A stretch of DNA of 64,000 nt, taken from contig CAVOKJ010000005.1 in assembly GCA_963696495.1 (NCBI GenBank), forward strand, positions 1 to 64,000, given 5' to 3'. Both the position numbers and the translations under genes were made by a program. The stretch is from Bog-756 sp963696495. GTDB taxonomy: Bacteria; Actinomycetota; Acidimicrobiia; Acidimicrobiales; RAAP-2. The notes below the pieces were generated by a model, which made no database searches, had not been told where the DNA came from, and was given only the letters and a program-made list of their open reading frames with translations. Shown here in pieces: positions 1-9,077 of the stretch (its first letter is position 1; every line of letters starts with the position of its first letter).

Positions 1-73
1 GGCCAACGCCGCGTTCCGGGTGTTGGAGCGGCACGCTCAGATTCTCGTCGGCCGACCACGCTCTGGGACGACG

Positions 74-1291
74 ATGACTGTCTCGCCCCGGGCCGACGCG
101 GACGACCTGACCGCGCCCCTGGCCGATCCCGGGTTCTACGCCGCCGATCCCTTCCCGCTCTACGCCCGGTTGCGTGCCGAGGCCCCGGTGGCCCGGAACA
201 ACGAGCTCGGCTTCTGGGCCGTCAGCCGCCACGCCGACGTCATCACCGTGTCGCGTGATCCCGGCACCTTCTGCTCGGGCCGGGGGATCATGACCATGGA
301 GATCGGGGCCGAGTACGCCACCCCGCCCACCATGATGCACACCGACCCTCCGGACCACACCCGCTACCGCAACCTCGTCCAGCCCGGCTTCCGCCCGACG
401 TTCATGCGGGCGCTGGAGGACGGCATCCGCGCCCGCACCGCCTCGCTGGTCGACGCCATCGAGCCCGGGACCCCGGTCGACATCGTCCCCGACCTGGCCG
501 TGCCCCTTCCCCTGCAGGTCATCAGCGATCTGCTGGGGGTGCCGGAGGACGAATGGCCCCGTTTCTTCCGGTGGTCCGAGGCGGTCATCCCCGGGGCCAC
601 CGACTGGCCCGACGAGGAGCGCCAGGCCTTGAGCGGCGAGATGGTCACCTACCTGTTGGCGGCGGCGGCCGACCGACGCTCCAATCCCCGTGACGACATC
701 ATCTCCGAGCTGGGGGCGGCCGTCGTCGACGGTGACCGTCTCACCGATGCCGAACTCGGGATGTTCCTCGTCCAGCTGCTGGTGGCCGGCAACGAGACCA
801 CCCGCAACATGATGTCCGGGGGACTGCTCGGGTTCGCCGGTGCGCCGGGGCAGTGGGAGTCCCTCCGCCGCCGGTTCCAGTCTTCCGCGCCACGAGCACT
901 GCCCATCGCCGTCGAGGAGATGCTGCGCTGGACCACTCCGGTGGTCGCCTTCATGCGGACCACCACCCGACCGGTCGAACTGGGTGGTGTCGCACTGGGG
1001 GAGGGGGAGCCGGTGCTCATGCTCTACGCCTCGGCCAACCGCGACGAGTCGGTGTTCGGCCCGACGGCCGACCGCTTCGATGCCGCCCGGGACCCCAACC
1101 CCCATGTGGCGTTCGGGTTCGGCCCCCACTTCTGTATCGGGGCGGTCCTGGCCCGCCTGGAGGGACGGATCCTGTTGGAAGCGCTGCTGGCCCGGTTCGC
1201 CTCGGTGGAGGTGGCCGGCCCGGTGGTGCGGACGGCCTCGCCGGTCATCGCCGGCGTCCGCTCGGCACCGTTGGTGTTCGGAGCCGCCTGA
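74..1291 (+). CDS. Cytochrome P450
   Basis: Soluble bacterial P450 of 405 residues, a haem monooxygenase that needs ferredoxin and a reductase from elsewhere. Visible motifs are the I-helix oxygen-binding AGNETT (about residues 238-243), the ExxR helix EMLR (282-285) and the haem loop FGFGPHFCIG with the thiolate ligand Cys354. I placed the start at the ATG at 74; an in-frame ATG at 20 would add 18 residues that do not look like P450. Length fits the family (about 400). No redox partner lies beside it, and the next gene is convergent. Its substrate cannot be read from sequence. It differs from the CYP125-like P450 at 37 kb and need not share its pathway. Confidence 0.93.
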   Translation: MTVSPRADADDLTAPLADPGFYAADPFPLYARLRAEAPVARNNELGFWAVSRHADVITVSRDPGTFCSGRGIMTMEIGAEYATPPTMMHTDPPDHTRYRNLVQPGFRPTFMRALEDGIRARTASLVDAIEPGTPVDIVPDLAVPLPLQVISDLLGVPEDEWPRFFRWSEAVIPGATDWPDEERQALSGEMVTYLLAAAADRRSNPRDDIISELGAAVVDGDRLTDAELGMFLVQLLVAGNETTRNMMSGGLLGFAGAPGQWESLRRRFQSSAPRALPIAVEEMLRWTTPVVAFMRTTTRPVELGGVALGEGEPVLMLYASANRDESVFGPTADRFDAARDPNPHVAFGFGPHFCIGAVLARLEGRILLEALLARFASVEVAGPVVRTASPVIAGVRSAPLVFGAA

Positions 1292-1363
1292 TCACCGGCC
1301 GGTCCGTGCACGACCACCGTGCCGGGGCGTCCGGACAACGGCCCCACACCGGACCAACTTTCG

Positions 1364-2239
1364 TCAGGCCACCGCGGTGTCGAGGGACGCCAGCTCGTCG
1401 CCACTGAGGTCGAGGCTCGCCGCCCGGCAGTTCTCCTCCACGTGACGGACCGACTTCGTTCCGGGGATCGGCAGCATGACCGGCGAACGGTGGAGCAACC
1501 AGGCCAGGGCCACCTGCGACGGCGTGGCGCCGGACTCCTTGGCGATGGCGTCGACCGGCCCGCCCGGCTCAGCCAGCTTGCCGGATGCCACCGGGAACCA
1601 CGGGATGAAGCCGATCCCCTCGTCGGTGCAGAAGTCGAGGACGTCCCCCGACGACTGGTCGGTCAGGTTGTACAGGTTCTGCACGCTGACGACGGGCACC
1701 ACGGCCCTGGCCGCTTCGATCTCGTCGACGCTCACCTGGCTGAGGCCCACCGAAGCCACCTTGCCCTCGTCGATCAGGTCGGCCAGGAGTCCGAACTGCT
1801 CCTCGGCCGGTACCTTGGCGTCGATCCGGTGGAGCTGGAAGAGATCGATCCGGTCGACAGCCAGTCGGCGCAGGCTCATCTCGCACTGCTGGCGCAGGTA
1901 CTCGGGCCGTCCCACCGGGAGCCACCGGCCCGGACCCTGGCGGGTCAGGCCGGCCTTGGTGGCGATCACCAGGTCGTCCGGGTAGGGGTGGAGGGCCTCG
2001 AAGATGAGATCCTCGCTGACCTCGGGCCCGTAGGAGTCGGCCGTGTCGATCAGGGTCACCCCGAGCTCGACGGCCCGCTGCAGTACCCGGATGCACTCGT
2101 CACGGTCCGCCGGCTCGCCCCAGATCCCGGCCCCGGTGATCTGCATGGCCCCATAGCCCAGCCGGTTCACGGTGCTGGTCCCGAGGGTGAAGGTGCCGCT
2201 GGCGGCGACGGGGCGGGTCGACGGATCGGTCGAGGTCAT
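1364..2239 (-). CDS. Aldo/keto reductase
   Basis: NADPH-dependent aldo/keto reductase of 291 residues with a TIM-barrel fold. The catalytic tetrad is visible as Asp65 and Tyr70 (IDTADSYG), Lys95 (ATKAG) and His137 (FQLHRID), and the C-terminal cofactor segment IPGTKS is present. The ATG at 2239 is preferred because CCTCCT, the complement of AGGAGG, stands five bases upstream; the frame is open much further but that extension is low-complexity. It resembles the oxidoreductase/YajO-like branch. An SRPBCC-protein gene lies just upstream on the same strand with an 83-base gap, so co-transcription is possible. The physiological carbonyl substrate is unknown. Confidence 0.9.
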   Translation of the reverse strand: MTSTDPSTRPVAASGTFTLGTSTVNRLGYGAMQITGAGIWGEPADRDECIRVLQRAVELGVTLIDTADSYGPEVSEDLIFEALHPYPDDLVIATKAGLTRQGPGRWLPVGRPEYLRQQCEMSLRRLAVDRIDLFQLHRIDAKVPAEEQFGLLADLIDEGKVASVGLSQVSVDEIEAARAVVPVVSVQNLYNLTDQSSGDVLDFCTDEGIGFIPWFPVASGKLAEPGGPVDAIAKESGATPSQVALAWLLHRSPVMLPIPGTKSVRHVEENCRAASLDLSGDELASLDTAVA

Positions 2240-2322
2240 GGTTCCTCCTGGTGGGACGCGGTTCGGGGTGCACAGTGGCCCCTCGCCCAGTTCTACCCGG
2301 CAGGACGTGGCGTCCGACCGGT

Positions 2323-2793
2323 TCAGTGCGCCCCGGCCACGCCACGCCCCCGTTCGCCCGCCTCCAGGAGGCGGCCGATCTCGGCCACCTCCGCCTCGAC
2401 CGAGCTGGCGAACCACTTCCCGGCGACGAGGTCGTGCAGCCATCCGAGGGGCCCGTGCCCGAGGTCGAGCTCCTCGACGTGCCTCACCCGGGTACCGCCG
2501 TCGACGGCGTCGATCTCGAACCAGGCGTGGAGTCCCCGGGGCACGCCGTGCTCCAGGGTGACGTCGATGGTGGTCGGCGGGTCCCACGTATAGCGGGTGA
2601 TCACCGATCCACGGAACCGCCCGAGGAACTTCCCGTCCTCGCGGGCGAGCATGCCGTCGGGGGTGTCTGCCAACTTGGTGACCCAGACCATCTTGGTGTC
2701 GGCCTTCGTGTACTGGGCCGGGTCGAGCACGAAGTCGAAGACCTCCTGGGGCGTGACCCCTCTGACGACGGTCGTGCCCTCGCCCCTAACCAC
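2323..2793 (-). CDS. SRPBCC-fold lipid/ligand-binding protein
   Basis: Small START-like (polyketide cyclase/dehydrase type) protein of about 156 residues. The pattern is typical: an N-terminal strand with VVRGEGTTVVRG, the segment TPQEVFDFVLDPAQY, then alternating beta strands ending in the long C-terminal helix with WFASSVEAEVAEIGRLLE. Such proteins bind hydrophobic ligands, and no catalytic residues can be assigned. The start is taken at GTG 2793 because it abuts the first predicted strand; the frame is open to 2859 but the extra residues are Pro/Arg-rich. It lies upstream of the aldo/keto reductase on the same strand. Confidence 0.72.
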   Translation of the reverse strand: MVRGEGTTVVRGVTPQEVFDFVLDPAQYTKADTKMVWVTKLADTPDGMLAREDGKFLGRFRGSVITRYTWDPPTTIDVTLEHGVPRGLHAWFEIDAVDGGTRVRHVEELDLGHGPLGWLHDLVAGKWFASSVEAEVAEIGRLLEAGERGRGVAGAH

Positions 2794-3025
2794 CGGTGTC
2801 CGCCTCCACCCCGACGACGGGACCCGCGCCCTGGTCGGTGGCTCCGGCGGCGGCGCCACAGCGCCGGCCCTTCGTGCCCACGATTCGACGAGTGGTCATC
2901 GACCGAAAGGCTATCCCCCCGGCAGCGGAGCGGCGTCGGGACCCGACCCGGGGACGGCGCCACCCGCACGCGGGCACGGGCACACACGGGCACCGCCCGC
3001 CCGCCGGTGCTCGTCCGGAACGGCG

Positions 3026-3832
3026 CTAGCCGGTGGTGGCCATCCTGCGCATGGCCCGTTGGTAGGCGACGGGGAAGAGGGTGCGGGCGATCGGCGCCAG
3101 CAGCGGTAGCGCAGCGGCGTTGATGTCCGTCCGGGGGCCGCCCATCCGGTCGGCGAGCAGTCCGGCCACGCCGTCCGCGGTACGGCGCACCATCTTGGGC
3201 GGCATCGATCCGCCGTCCTCGTTGCCCGACAGTCCCATGGCCGTCGGGACCCAGCCCGGGTAGAGGACGTGGACGTGCACGCCGTAGGGGGCCACCTCGT
3301 GGGCGGCGGACTCGCTGAACGCCGAGACGGCCGCCTTCGACGCGGCGTAGGCACCCTGCCCGGGCTCGGGGGCACGGGCCGAGTCCGACGAGACGTTCAC
3401 CACCACGCCGGACCGCCGGCTGACCATCCCCGGCAGCACGGCGAGGGTACCGGCGACCGTGCTGAAGAAGTTGACGTCGAAGACCTCCCGCACCGTCCCG
3501 TCGTCTCCACCGGGTACCCGCAGGATCAGGTCCACCCCGGCGTTGTTCACCAGGACGTCGATGTGGCCGTGGTCGCGCTCGATATCGGCGAGCGTGCCGC
3601 GGTAGGTCTCGGTGTCCGACACGTCACACACCCGGGTGCTGCTGCCGGTGGACCGCTGCGACAGCTCCTCGGCCAGCTCGTCGAGCAGCGGCCGCCGCCG
3701 GGCCAGCCCGATGACCGACGCGCCCCGGTCGGCGAGGGTGAGGGCCACGGCGTGCCCGATGCCGGACGAGGCGCCGGTCACGACGGCCACCTGTCCGTCG
3801 TAGCGGCGGGGAGAACCACGGTGTCGGGCCAC
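3026..3832 (-). CDS. Short-chain dehydrogenase/reductase
   Basis: Classical SDR of 268 residues with a Rossmann fold. The cofactor motif TGASSGIG (about 19-26), the structural NNAG motif and the catalytic YAASK (Tyr162, Lys166) are all present. The C-terminal part, with PKMVRRTADGVAGLL and a final hydrophobic stretch, resembles SDRs acting on lipid-like substrates. GTG 3832 is chosen because the domain begins about ten codons later; the frame upstream is low-complexity Ala/Gly/Arg. It is transcribed away from the lipoprotein gene at 4014. The substrate is unknown. Confidence 0.88.
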   Translation of the reverse strand: MARHRGSPRRYDGQVAVVTGASSGIGHAVALTLADRGASVIGLARRRPLLDELAEELSQRSTGSSTRVCDVSDTETYRGTLADIERDHGHIDVLVNNAGVDLILRVPGGDDGTVREVFDVNFFSTVAGTLAVLPGMVSRRSGVVVNVSSDSARAPEPGQGAYAASKAAVSAFSESAAHEVAPYGVHVHVLYPGWVPTAMGLSGNEDGGSMPPKMVRRTADGVAGLLADRMGGPRTDINAAALPLLAPIARTLFPVAYQRAMRRMATTG

Positions 3833-4013
3833 GGCTGAAACTCTACGGTCCGAGGACTGCGCATGCTCGGCCGGCCCGCCCCGCGCTCCGACCCTCACGG
3901 CACCAGCGCTCCGACCGGCAGCACCCCGAGCACCCGGGCACCCGGGCACCCCGGCGGCGAGTCTTCTACTATGTCGACGACATCAGGGGGGCTCCGGGCG
4001 GAAGGGGGAACCG

Positions 4014-5384
4014 GTGCGATCGAGACGGGTACTGGTGGGCGCGGTCATTGCTCTGTGCTGTGGGGGCTTGCTGGCCGCCTGTTCGTCCGGCTCGTCGTCG
4101 ACGCCGACGACCTCGGCGTCGACCCCACCCACCAGCATCGCATTGGTGCACGGCGGCTCACCTGGCAAGGCCTCCTACCTCGTGTACTGGGACCAGAACG
4201 AGGAGGAGGACTTCCTGTCCATGCCTTCGGGGACCCAGGGCCAGCTCGTGCCGGCGTGGGACCCGAACGGCCAGATGTGCCTGCTGCCCGACGGCCGCTT
4301 CGTGGTGGGCTACGACCCGACCCTGCCGGCGCAGGACAACCTGGGCAGTGCCAAGCCGTACAAGGAACCGGCCGACGGCGAGGAGCTCGACGAGCCGAAC
4401 GGCGCCTTCAGCGGGCAGAACCTGTACGTGCCGGGACCGTACAAGATGCCGGGCCAGAGCATCGGCAGCGACTCGCCCCCGACGTCCAACGGCGTGTTCA
4501 ACAACAATCAGACCTACACCGGCTGTGTCGTCGACAAGGCCGGCAACGTGTTCGGCAACGACATCGCCACCGCCCAGGGCCAGTACCCCCCACCCAGCAG
4601 CGGGAGGCTGGTGGAGTGGTTCGCTCCGAGCTATTCGACCTACTGCATCGTGTACGGACCGACCGCCGGGGGAACCGGGCCCCACCACACCGACGGCACG
4701 GGCGGCCTCGCCCAACCCGGCATGATGGCGCTCGACGACAACGGTGACGTCCTCGTGCCCAACGTCGGCACCTCGAGCGTGCTCCGCTTCGCCGCCTCCT
4801 CGATGCCCACCAGTGCGGCGGAGTGTCCGGGTGGGGTGTACCCCCGCAGCAAGGTCCAGGTGACCCCGTTCGTGAGCGGACTGTCCTTCCCCTCCGGCAT
4901 CGCCAAGGACCCGACCTGTGACTGCTTCGCCATCAGCAGCTACATCGGGGACCCGTCCATCCGGTGGGTGACCCCGAACGGCCAGCCCGAGGCGGGGAGG
5001 GGCACGGTTCCCGGGACGACGATCGCCGAGCTCGGACAGAATCCCGACCAATACAACCCGTTCGGCATGGCCTTCGCCCCGGACGGGACGCTGTACTTCA
5101 TCGACATCCATGTCACGTGCTCCTCGGGGCTGAGCGGGTGCGGCCCGGCCAACTACGGGGGACGGGTGATGAAGGTGACCTTCACCGGCGGCCAACCGTC
5201 CACGCCGGTGGCCGTCGCCACCGGGTTCGACTTCCCGACCAGTGTGACGGTGTGCGTGCCGTCGAAGTCCGTGTGCCCGTATCCGACGGGCCGGATCGTG
5301 GCCCCGCTGTCGGGCCCGTCGGAGAACCCGGCTCCGGACAAGGGGCCGGCGTCCGATGCCCCGGCCAAGGCCGGGTTCGGTTGA
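4014..5384 (+). CDS. Secreted lipoprotein, probable beta-propeller (NHL/SMP-30-like)
   Basis: A 456-residue exported protein. It begins with two to three basic residues, a hydrophobic stretch and the lipobox LLAAC (Cys22), followed by a Ser/Thr-rich linker, which indicates lipidation and attachment outside the membrane. The mature part has recurring strand patterns such as PGMMALDDNGDVLVPN, FPSGIAKDPT and NPFGMAFAPDGTLYFID, typical of NHL/SMP-30 propeller blades. Eleven cysteines suggest disulfides. Start GTG 4014 follows a GAAGGGGGA ribosome site. The next gene, also a lipoprotein with a propeller, begins 28 bases after the stop, so the two probably form one transcript. The function is not known. 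Confidence 0.72.
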   Translation: MRSRRVLVGAVIALCCGGLLAACSSGSSSTPTTSASTPPTSIALVHGGSPGKASYLVYWDQNEEEDFLSMPSGTQGQLVPAWDPNGQMCLLPDGRFVVGYDPTLPAQDNLGSAKPYKEPADGEELDEPNGAFSGQNLYVPGPYKMPGQSIGSDSPPTSNGVFNNNQTYTGCVVDKAGNVFGNDIATAQGQYPPPSSGRLVEWFAPSYSTYCIVYGPTAGGTGPHHTDGTGGLAQPGMMALDDNGDVLVPNVGTSSVLRFAASSMPTSAAECPGGVYPRSKVQVTPFVSGLSFPSGIAKDPTCDCFAISSYIGDPSIRWVTPNGQPEAGRGTVPGTTIAELGQNPDQYNPFGMAFAPDGTLYFIDIHVTCSSGLSGCGPANYGGRVMKVTFTGGQPSTPVAVATGFDFPTSVTVCVPSKSVCPYPTGRIVAPLSGPSENPAPDKGPASDAPAKAGFG

Positions 5385-5412
5385 CCGAAAGGCGGGGGGA
5401 GGGGTGAGGTCG

Positions 5413-6990
5413 ATGACCGGGTTCAACAGGTGGCGCCGGCATCTCCGGCAGGCGCTCACCGGGGTGGGTGTCGCCGCCATGCTGCTGGCCGGGTGCACCT
5501 CGAGCTCGCCGGGCACCGCCGGGGCGCAGGTCGGGCCGACGGGCCCCGGCCCCTTCGACTGGCCGACCTACGGCCACGACGCCCAGCACACCTTCCACGG
5601 GCGGACCACCCTGACCGCGGCCAGTGCGAAGCGGCTCAAGGTGGCCTGGTTCTTCCCGACCGGTGACGCCGTCACGGCCACCCCGACCGTGGTGGACGGC
5701 ACGGTCTACGTCGGCTCGTGGGACGACTACTTCTATGCCCTGAATCTCGAGACCGGCACCATGCGGTGGAGGTACAAGCTGAGGGCGCAGGACGCCGTGA
5801 CCCCGTATCCCGGCCAGAACCCTCGTGACGTCACCTCCGACGGCGGACTGGTCACCTCGTCAGCGTGGTACCAGCCCGGCGACGGGACCCGCCCCGACCT
5901 CGTGATCTTCGGTGGGGGCTACACGCTCTACGCGCTCAACGCCTCGACCGGCGCCCTGTACTGGCGGCACAACTACGCCGGGCGTCCGGGCCGGCCGAAT
6001 CCCGACGTGGACGGCACCCGCATCTTCTCCTCGCCCGTCGTGGTGGGGGACAAGGTGCTGTTCGGCGTCGACGTCGACGGCCAGAACGGCTACGTCGGCT
6101 CGGTGGTCGCCGCCGACCTCGACACCGGCGACCCGGACTGGGTGTTCCAGACCAACACCGACTCGTCCGGCCACGTGCTCTACAACGGGTGCGGCAGCGT
6201 GTGGTCATCGGGGACGGTACTGCCCAGGCTCGGCACCGTGGTGTTCGCCACCGCGGACTGCGACTTCTCCGACAGCGCGTCCCTGTCCGAGTCGATCATC
6301 GCCCTGCAGATCGGCACCGGAAAGCTGGCGTGGGCCTACCACCCGCCGCTCCCGGCGCTCGACTGCGACTGGGACTTCGGGGCCACGCCCAACGCCGGGG
6401 TCACGGCCGGGGGGGCGGCGACCTTCCTCGGTGCCGGGAGCAAGGACGGGACCTACTACTCGCTCGACCCGGTCACCGGAAGGCTCCGATGGGCGACCAA
6501 CGTCGTCTTCGGCGGGTTCGCCGGCGGCTTCATCGCCACGACCGCCTATGACGGCCATCGGGTCTACGGGTCGACCGCCCTCGGCGACTTCGGCAATTTC
6601 GAAAAGGACACCCAGGTCCTCTGCGACCCGAGCAACCCCCGCGACACCTCGCGACAGGAGCCGACGGTGCACTCCTTCGACGCCGCCACCGGCACCGTCG
6701 CCTGGCAGGCCGACGGCGCCGCCTCGTTCGCACCGACCACCGTGGCCGGTGGCATGACCTTCAACGGCCCGGCCATCCAGGGTGCCATCCTCCAGGTCCG
6801 CAGGGCGGCCACGGGGTCGCTCGTCACCACGGTGCCGGTCCCGGGGCCGATCTGGTCGGGCATCGCCACCGTGGGCGATGCGCTGGTCACCGGCATCGGA
6901 TCCTCGTACGTCGCCCAGCCGGCCGGCGTGGCCGTCGTCACCCCCGGAGGAGCACCCCCGGTCGTGCCCGGATCGTCGTCCTCGGCCTGA
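5413..6990 (+). CDS. PQQ-binding-like beta-propeller lipoprotein
   Basis: Exported protein of about 525 residues built from PQQ-dehydrogenase/BamB-type propeller repeats. Blade signatures recur: ATPTVVDGTVYVGSWDDYF, YALNASTGALYW, SSPVVVGDKVLFGVD, YSLDPVTGRLRWA and HSFDAATGTVAWQ. The N-terminus has basic residues, a hydrophobic core and lipobox LLAGC, so it should be lipid-anchored. ATG 5413 has GGAGGGG about eight bases upstream; GTG 5404 in the same frame is an alternative. I see no cytochrome domain, and I did not verify the calcium/PQQ ligands, so it may be an alcohol-dehydrogenase relative or a non-enzymatic scaffold. It follows the other lipoprotein gene closely. Confidence 0.8.
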   Translation: MTGFNRWRRHLRQALTGVGVAAMLLAGCTSSSPGTAGAQVGPTGPGPFDWPTYGHDAQHTFHGRTTLTAASAKRLKVAWFFPTGDAVTATPTVVDGTVYVGSWDDYFYALNLETGTMRWRYKLRAQDAVTPYPGQNPRDVTSDGGLVTSSAWYQPGDGTRPDLVIFGGGYTLYALNASTGALYWRHNYAGRPGRPNPDVDGTRIFSSPVVVGDKVLFGVDVDGQNGYVGSVVAADLDTGDPDWVFQTNTDSSGHVLYNGCGSVWSSGTVLPRLGTVVFATADCDFSDSASLSESIIALQIGTGKLAWAYHPPLPALDCDWDFGATPNAGVTAGGAATFLGAGSKDGTYYSLDPVTGRLRWATNVVFGGFAGGFIATTAYDGHRVYGSTALGDFGNFEKDTQVLCDPSNPRDTSRQEPTVHSFDAATGTVAWQADGAASFAPTTVAGGMTFNGPAIQGAILQVRRAATGSLVTTVPVPGPIWSGIATVGDALVTGIGSSYVAQPAGVAVVTPGGAPPVVPGSSSSA

Positions 6991-7053
6991 GCACCATCGG
7001 CGATCGACCACCAGCCACGAGCGCCCGGAGCCCGTGGTGGCGCGGCCCTCGCC

Positions 7054-7857
7054 TCAGCGCTTGCGGTAGACGGGCGGGCGGTCCCCGGCGCGGGCCGCCT
7101 TCATCTCGGCGTAGTCGTCGGAGGCGAACACCATCGACTGCTGGAGCGCCTCGTCGTCGATCGACCGCTGCACCTCGGCGGCGCCGAGGTTGAACAGTGT
7201 GCGACGGGCCATCTTGACGGTGAAGGCCGGTGCACCGGCGATCTTCTCGGCCATCTCCATGGTCACGGCGTCGAGCTCGGCCTCGTCGGCCACCAGGCGG
7301 CTCACCACCCCGTGGGTCAGCGCCTCCTCGGCGGTGAACACCCGCCCGGTCAGTGCCAGGTCGGCCGCCAGCCCGTGGCCGGCGATCTGGAACAGCCGGG
7401 CCACCCCACCCGAGTCCGGGATGACCCCGTGGACCACCTCGGGCAGCACCATCCTCGTCCCGACGGCGGCCACCCGGATGTCGCACAAGAGGGCCCGCTC
7501 GAACGCCCCGCCGATCACCCATCCCTTGAGTGCGCAGATGATCGGGCACGGCATGGTCAGGAACATCCGGGTGGGGCGGTGGCCGCGCTCGATGAATTCG
7601 AGGTCGGAGATGTCCTCGATGCGGAGCCCGAGCTGGGTGGTGTCCCGGCCCGAGGAGAACGAGCGGCCCTCGCCCCGCCACACGATGGCTCGCAGCTCGT
7701 TCCTCCCGTGCACCTCGGCCAGGACCTCCCACAGCCGGCGGTCCATCTCGTCGCTCATGGCGTTGTGCTTGTCGGGCCGGTTGTTGGTGATGATGGCGAT
7801 CGGCCCGTCCACCTCGAGGCGGACGAGGTCGCGCTCCTCGTCGCTCAGTTGGCTCAT
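7054..7857 (-). CDS. Enoyl-CoA hydratase/isomerase family protein
   Basis: Crotonase-fold protein of 267 residues that would add water to, or isomerise, an enoyl-CoA. The first strand region AIITNNRPDKHNAMSDEM, the oxyanion region GRSFSSGRDTTQL, and CPIICALKGWVIGGAFERALLCDIRVA are family hallmarks. The segment MVLPEVVHGVIPDSGGVARLFQ occupies the place where hydratases carry catalytic acids; here E-V-V-H and D-S-G-G stand there. Start ATG 7857 overlaps the stop of the upstream dehydrogenase by four bases, so the two are translationally coupled and probably act on the same acyl-CoA pathway. Confidence 0.9.
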   Translation of the reverse strand: MSQLSDEERDLVRLEVDGPIAIITNNRPDKHNAMSDEMDRRLWEVLAEVHGRNELRAIVWRGEGRSFSSGRDTTQLGLRIEDISDLEFIERGHRPTRMFLTMPCPIICALKGWVIGGAFERALLCDIRVAAVGTRMVLPEVVHGVIPDSGGVARLFQIAGHGLAADLALTGRVFTAEEALTHGVVSRLVADEAELDAVTMEMAEKIAGAPAFTVKMARRTLFNLGAAEVQRSIDDEALQQSMVFASDDYAEMKAARAGDRPPVYRKR

Positions 7858-8825
7858 GGACTGGTCCCTTCGGTGGGCGCGGACTGGGGGTTCGGGCCGG
7901 GCTCGGTCGCCGGCGGCGCAGCGGCCCGGTCGCCGGCACCGGGGGGAGCCTCGCCGAACGGCGGTCGGCCCAGCTGCTCCCGGATCGGGGTGAAGGGAGG
8001 CTGCACGGTGTGGCGGCGCTGCCAGTTGGCCCCGTCCACCACCAGCGAGTGGCCGCTGATGTAGGTGGCGTAGGGCGAGCACAGGTAGGTGGCGGCCCAG
8101 GCGAGCTCTCTCGGGAACCCGACCCGGCCGGCGGGCACCCGCGAGTCCTGTCCCTCGTACTTGCCGGGCACGGCGGCGATGGCCGCCACCTCGTCCTCGT
8201 GGGGCATGAGGCCGGGCACCAGCCCGTTCACCCGGATACCGTAGGGGGCCCACTCGACGGCCAGCGTCTCGGTGAGGTTCTTCACGCCGGCCTTGGCCGC
8301 CGCCGAGTGGGCGAAGCCGGGGCCGCCGGTCCAGGCATAGGACGCACCGACGTTGACGATGGCGCCGTCGCGGCCGGCGGCGATGAGCCGCCGGGCCAGG
8401 TCGCGACAGCACAGGTAGGTCCCGTTGAGGACGATGTCGACCACCGTGCGCCAGGCGTTCGGGCTCATGTCCTCCGCCGGCACCGGGAAGTTGCCCGCGG
8501 CGTTGTTCACCAGCACGTCGATGGGCCCGAGATGCTGCTCGACCGAGTCGAAGGCAGACGCGATCGAGTCGGCGTCTCGGATGTCGCACGCCACGGCCCA
8601 CGGGGTGCCGCCCGCCTCCTCCACGGCGGCCACGCCGGCGGCCCGGTGGCCCTCGTCGCGGCTCAGGATCCCCACCGAGGCCCCCAGCCGGGCGAACTCG
8701 GTGGCGATGGACTTGCCGAGTCCGGTCCCACCGCCGGTCACGATGACCACGTTGCCCCGGTAGGTGTCGGGGGCCAGGGCCGCGGTGCCGACGGGTGGGG
8801 GCGGTCGCAAGCCGGGTGGCGTCAT
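7854..8825 (-). CDS. SDR, 2,4-dienoyl-CoA reductase-like
   Basis: Short-chain dehydrogenase of 323 residues. The cofactor motif TGGGTGLG follows a Pro-rich leader, and VNNAAGNFPVPAEDMS is characteristic of the 2,4-dienoyl-CoA reductase (DECR/PDCR) branch. The usual YxxxK is replaced by SAAAK within GFAHSAAAKAG, as in that branch, where the tyrosine is not at the standard place. The stretch LAVEWAPYGIRVNGLVPG also matches DECR2-type enzymes. The C-terminal 50 residues are a Pro/Ala-rich tail beyond the fold. ATG 8825 is chosen because the frame upstream is low-complexity. It overlaps the enoyl-CoA hydratase gene by four bases, which fits auxiliary beta-oxidation of unsaturated acyl-CoAs. Confidence 0.85.
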   Translation of the reverse strand: MTPPGLRPPPPVGTAALAPDTYRGNVVIVTGGGTGLGKSIATEFARLGASVGILSRDEGHRAAGVAAVEEAGGTPWAVACDIRDADSIASAFDSVEQHLGPIDVLVNNAAGNFPVPAEDMSPNAWRTVVDIVLNGTYLCCRDLARRLIAAGRDGAIVNVGASYAWTGGPGFAHSAAAKAGVKNLTETLAVEWAPYGIRVNGLVPGLMPHEDEVAAIAAVPGKYEGQDSRVPAGRVGFPRELAWAATYLCSPYATYISGHSLVVDGANWQRRHTVQPPFTPIREQLGRPPFGEAPPGAGDRAAAPPATEPGPNPQSAPTEGTSP

Positions 8826-9077
8826 GGCACGGCAGCCTACCGACGCCGGGCCGGGCCGGCCGCCCTGCGGGTCCTCGATCGCCACCGAAGTCCAACGACC
8901 GCACCATCAGGGCCGACAGTATCCTTCGGTTAGTCGGCGACCACGAGCCGTGCGGTGACTGCTGGAGTCCTGCAGGTGACGTCGACCCCCTGCGGGCACT
9001 TCGACCTCGAACCAGCAGCCGGCAACGGCAGATCCCTCGACCCTCCTCCGAGATCGATGAGGCGACAAAATGGCCGG

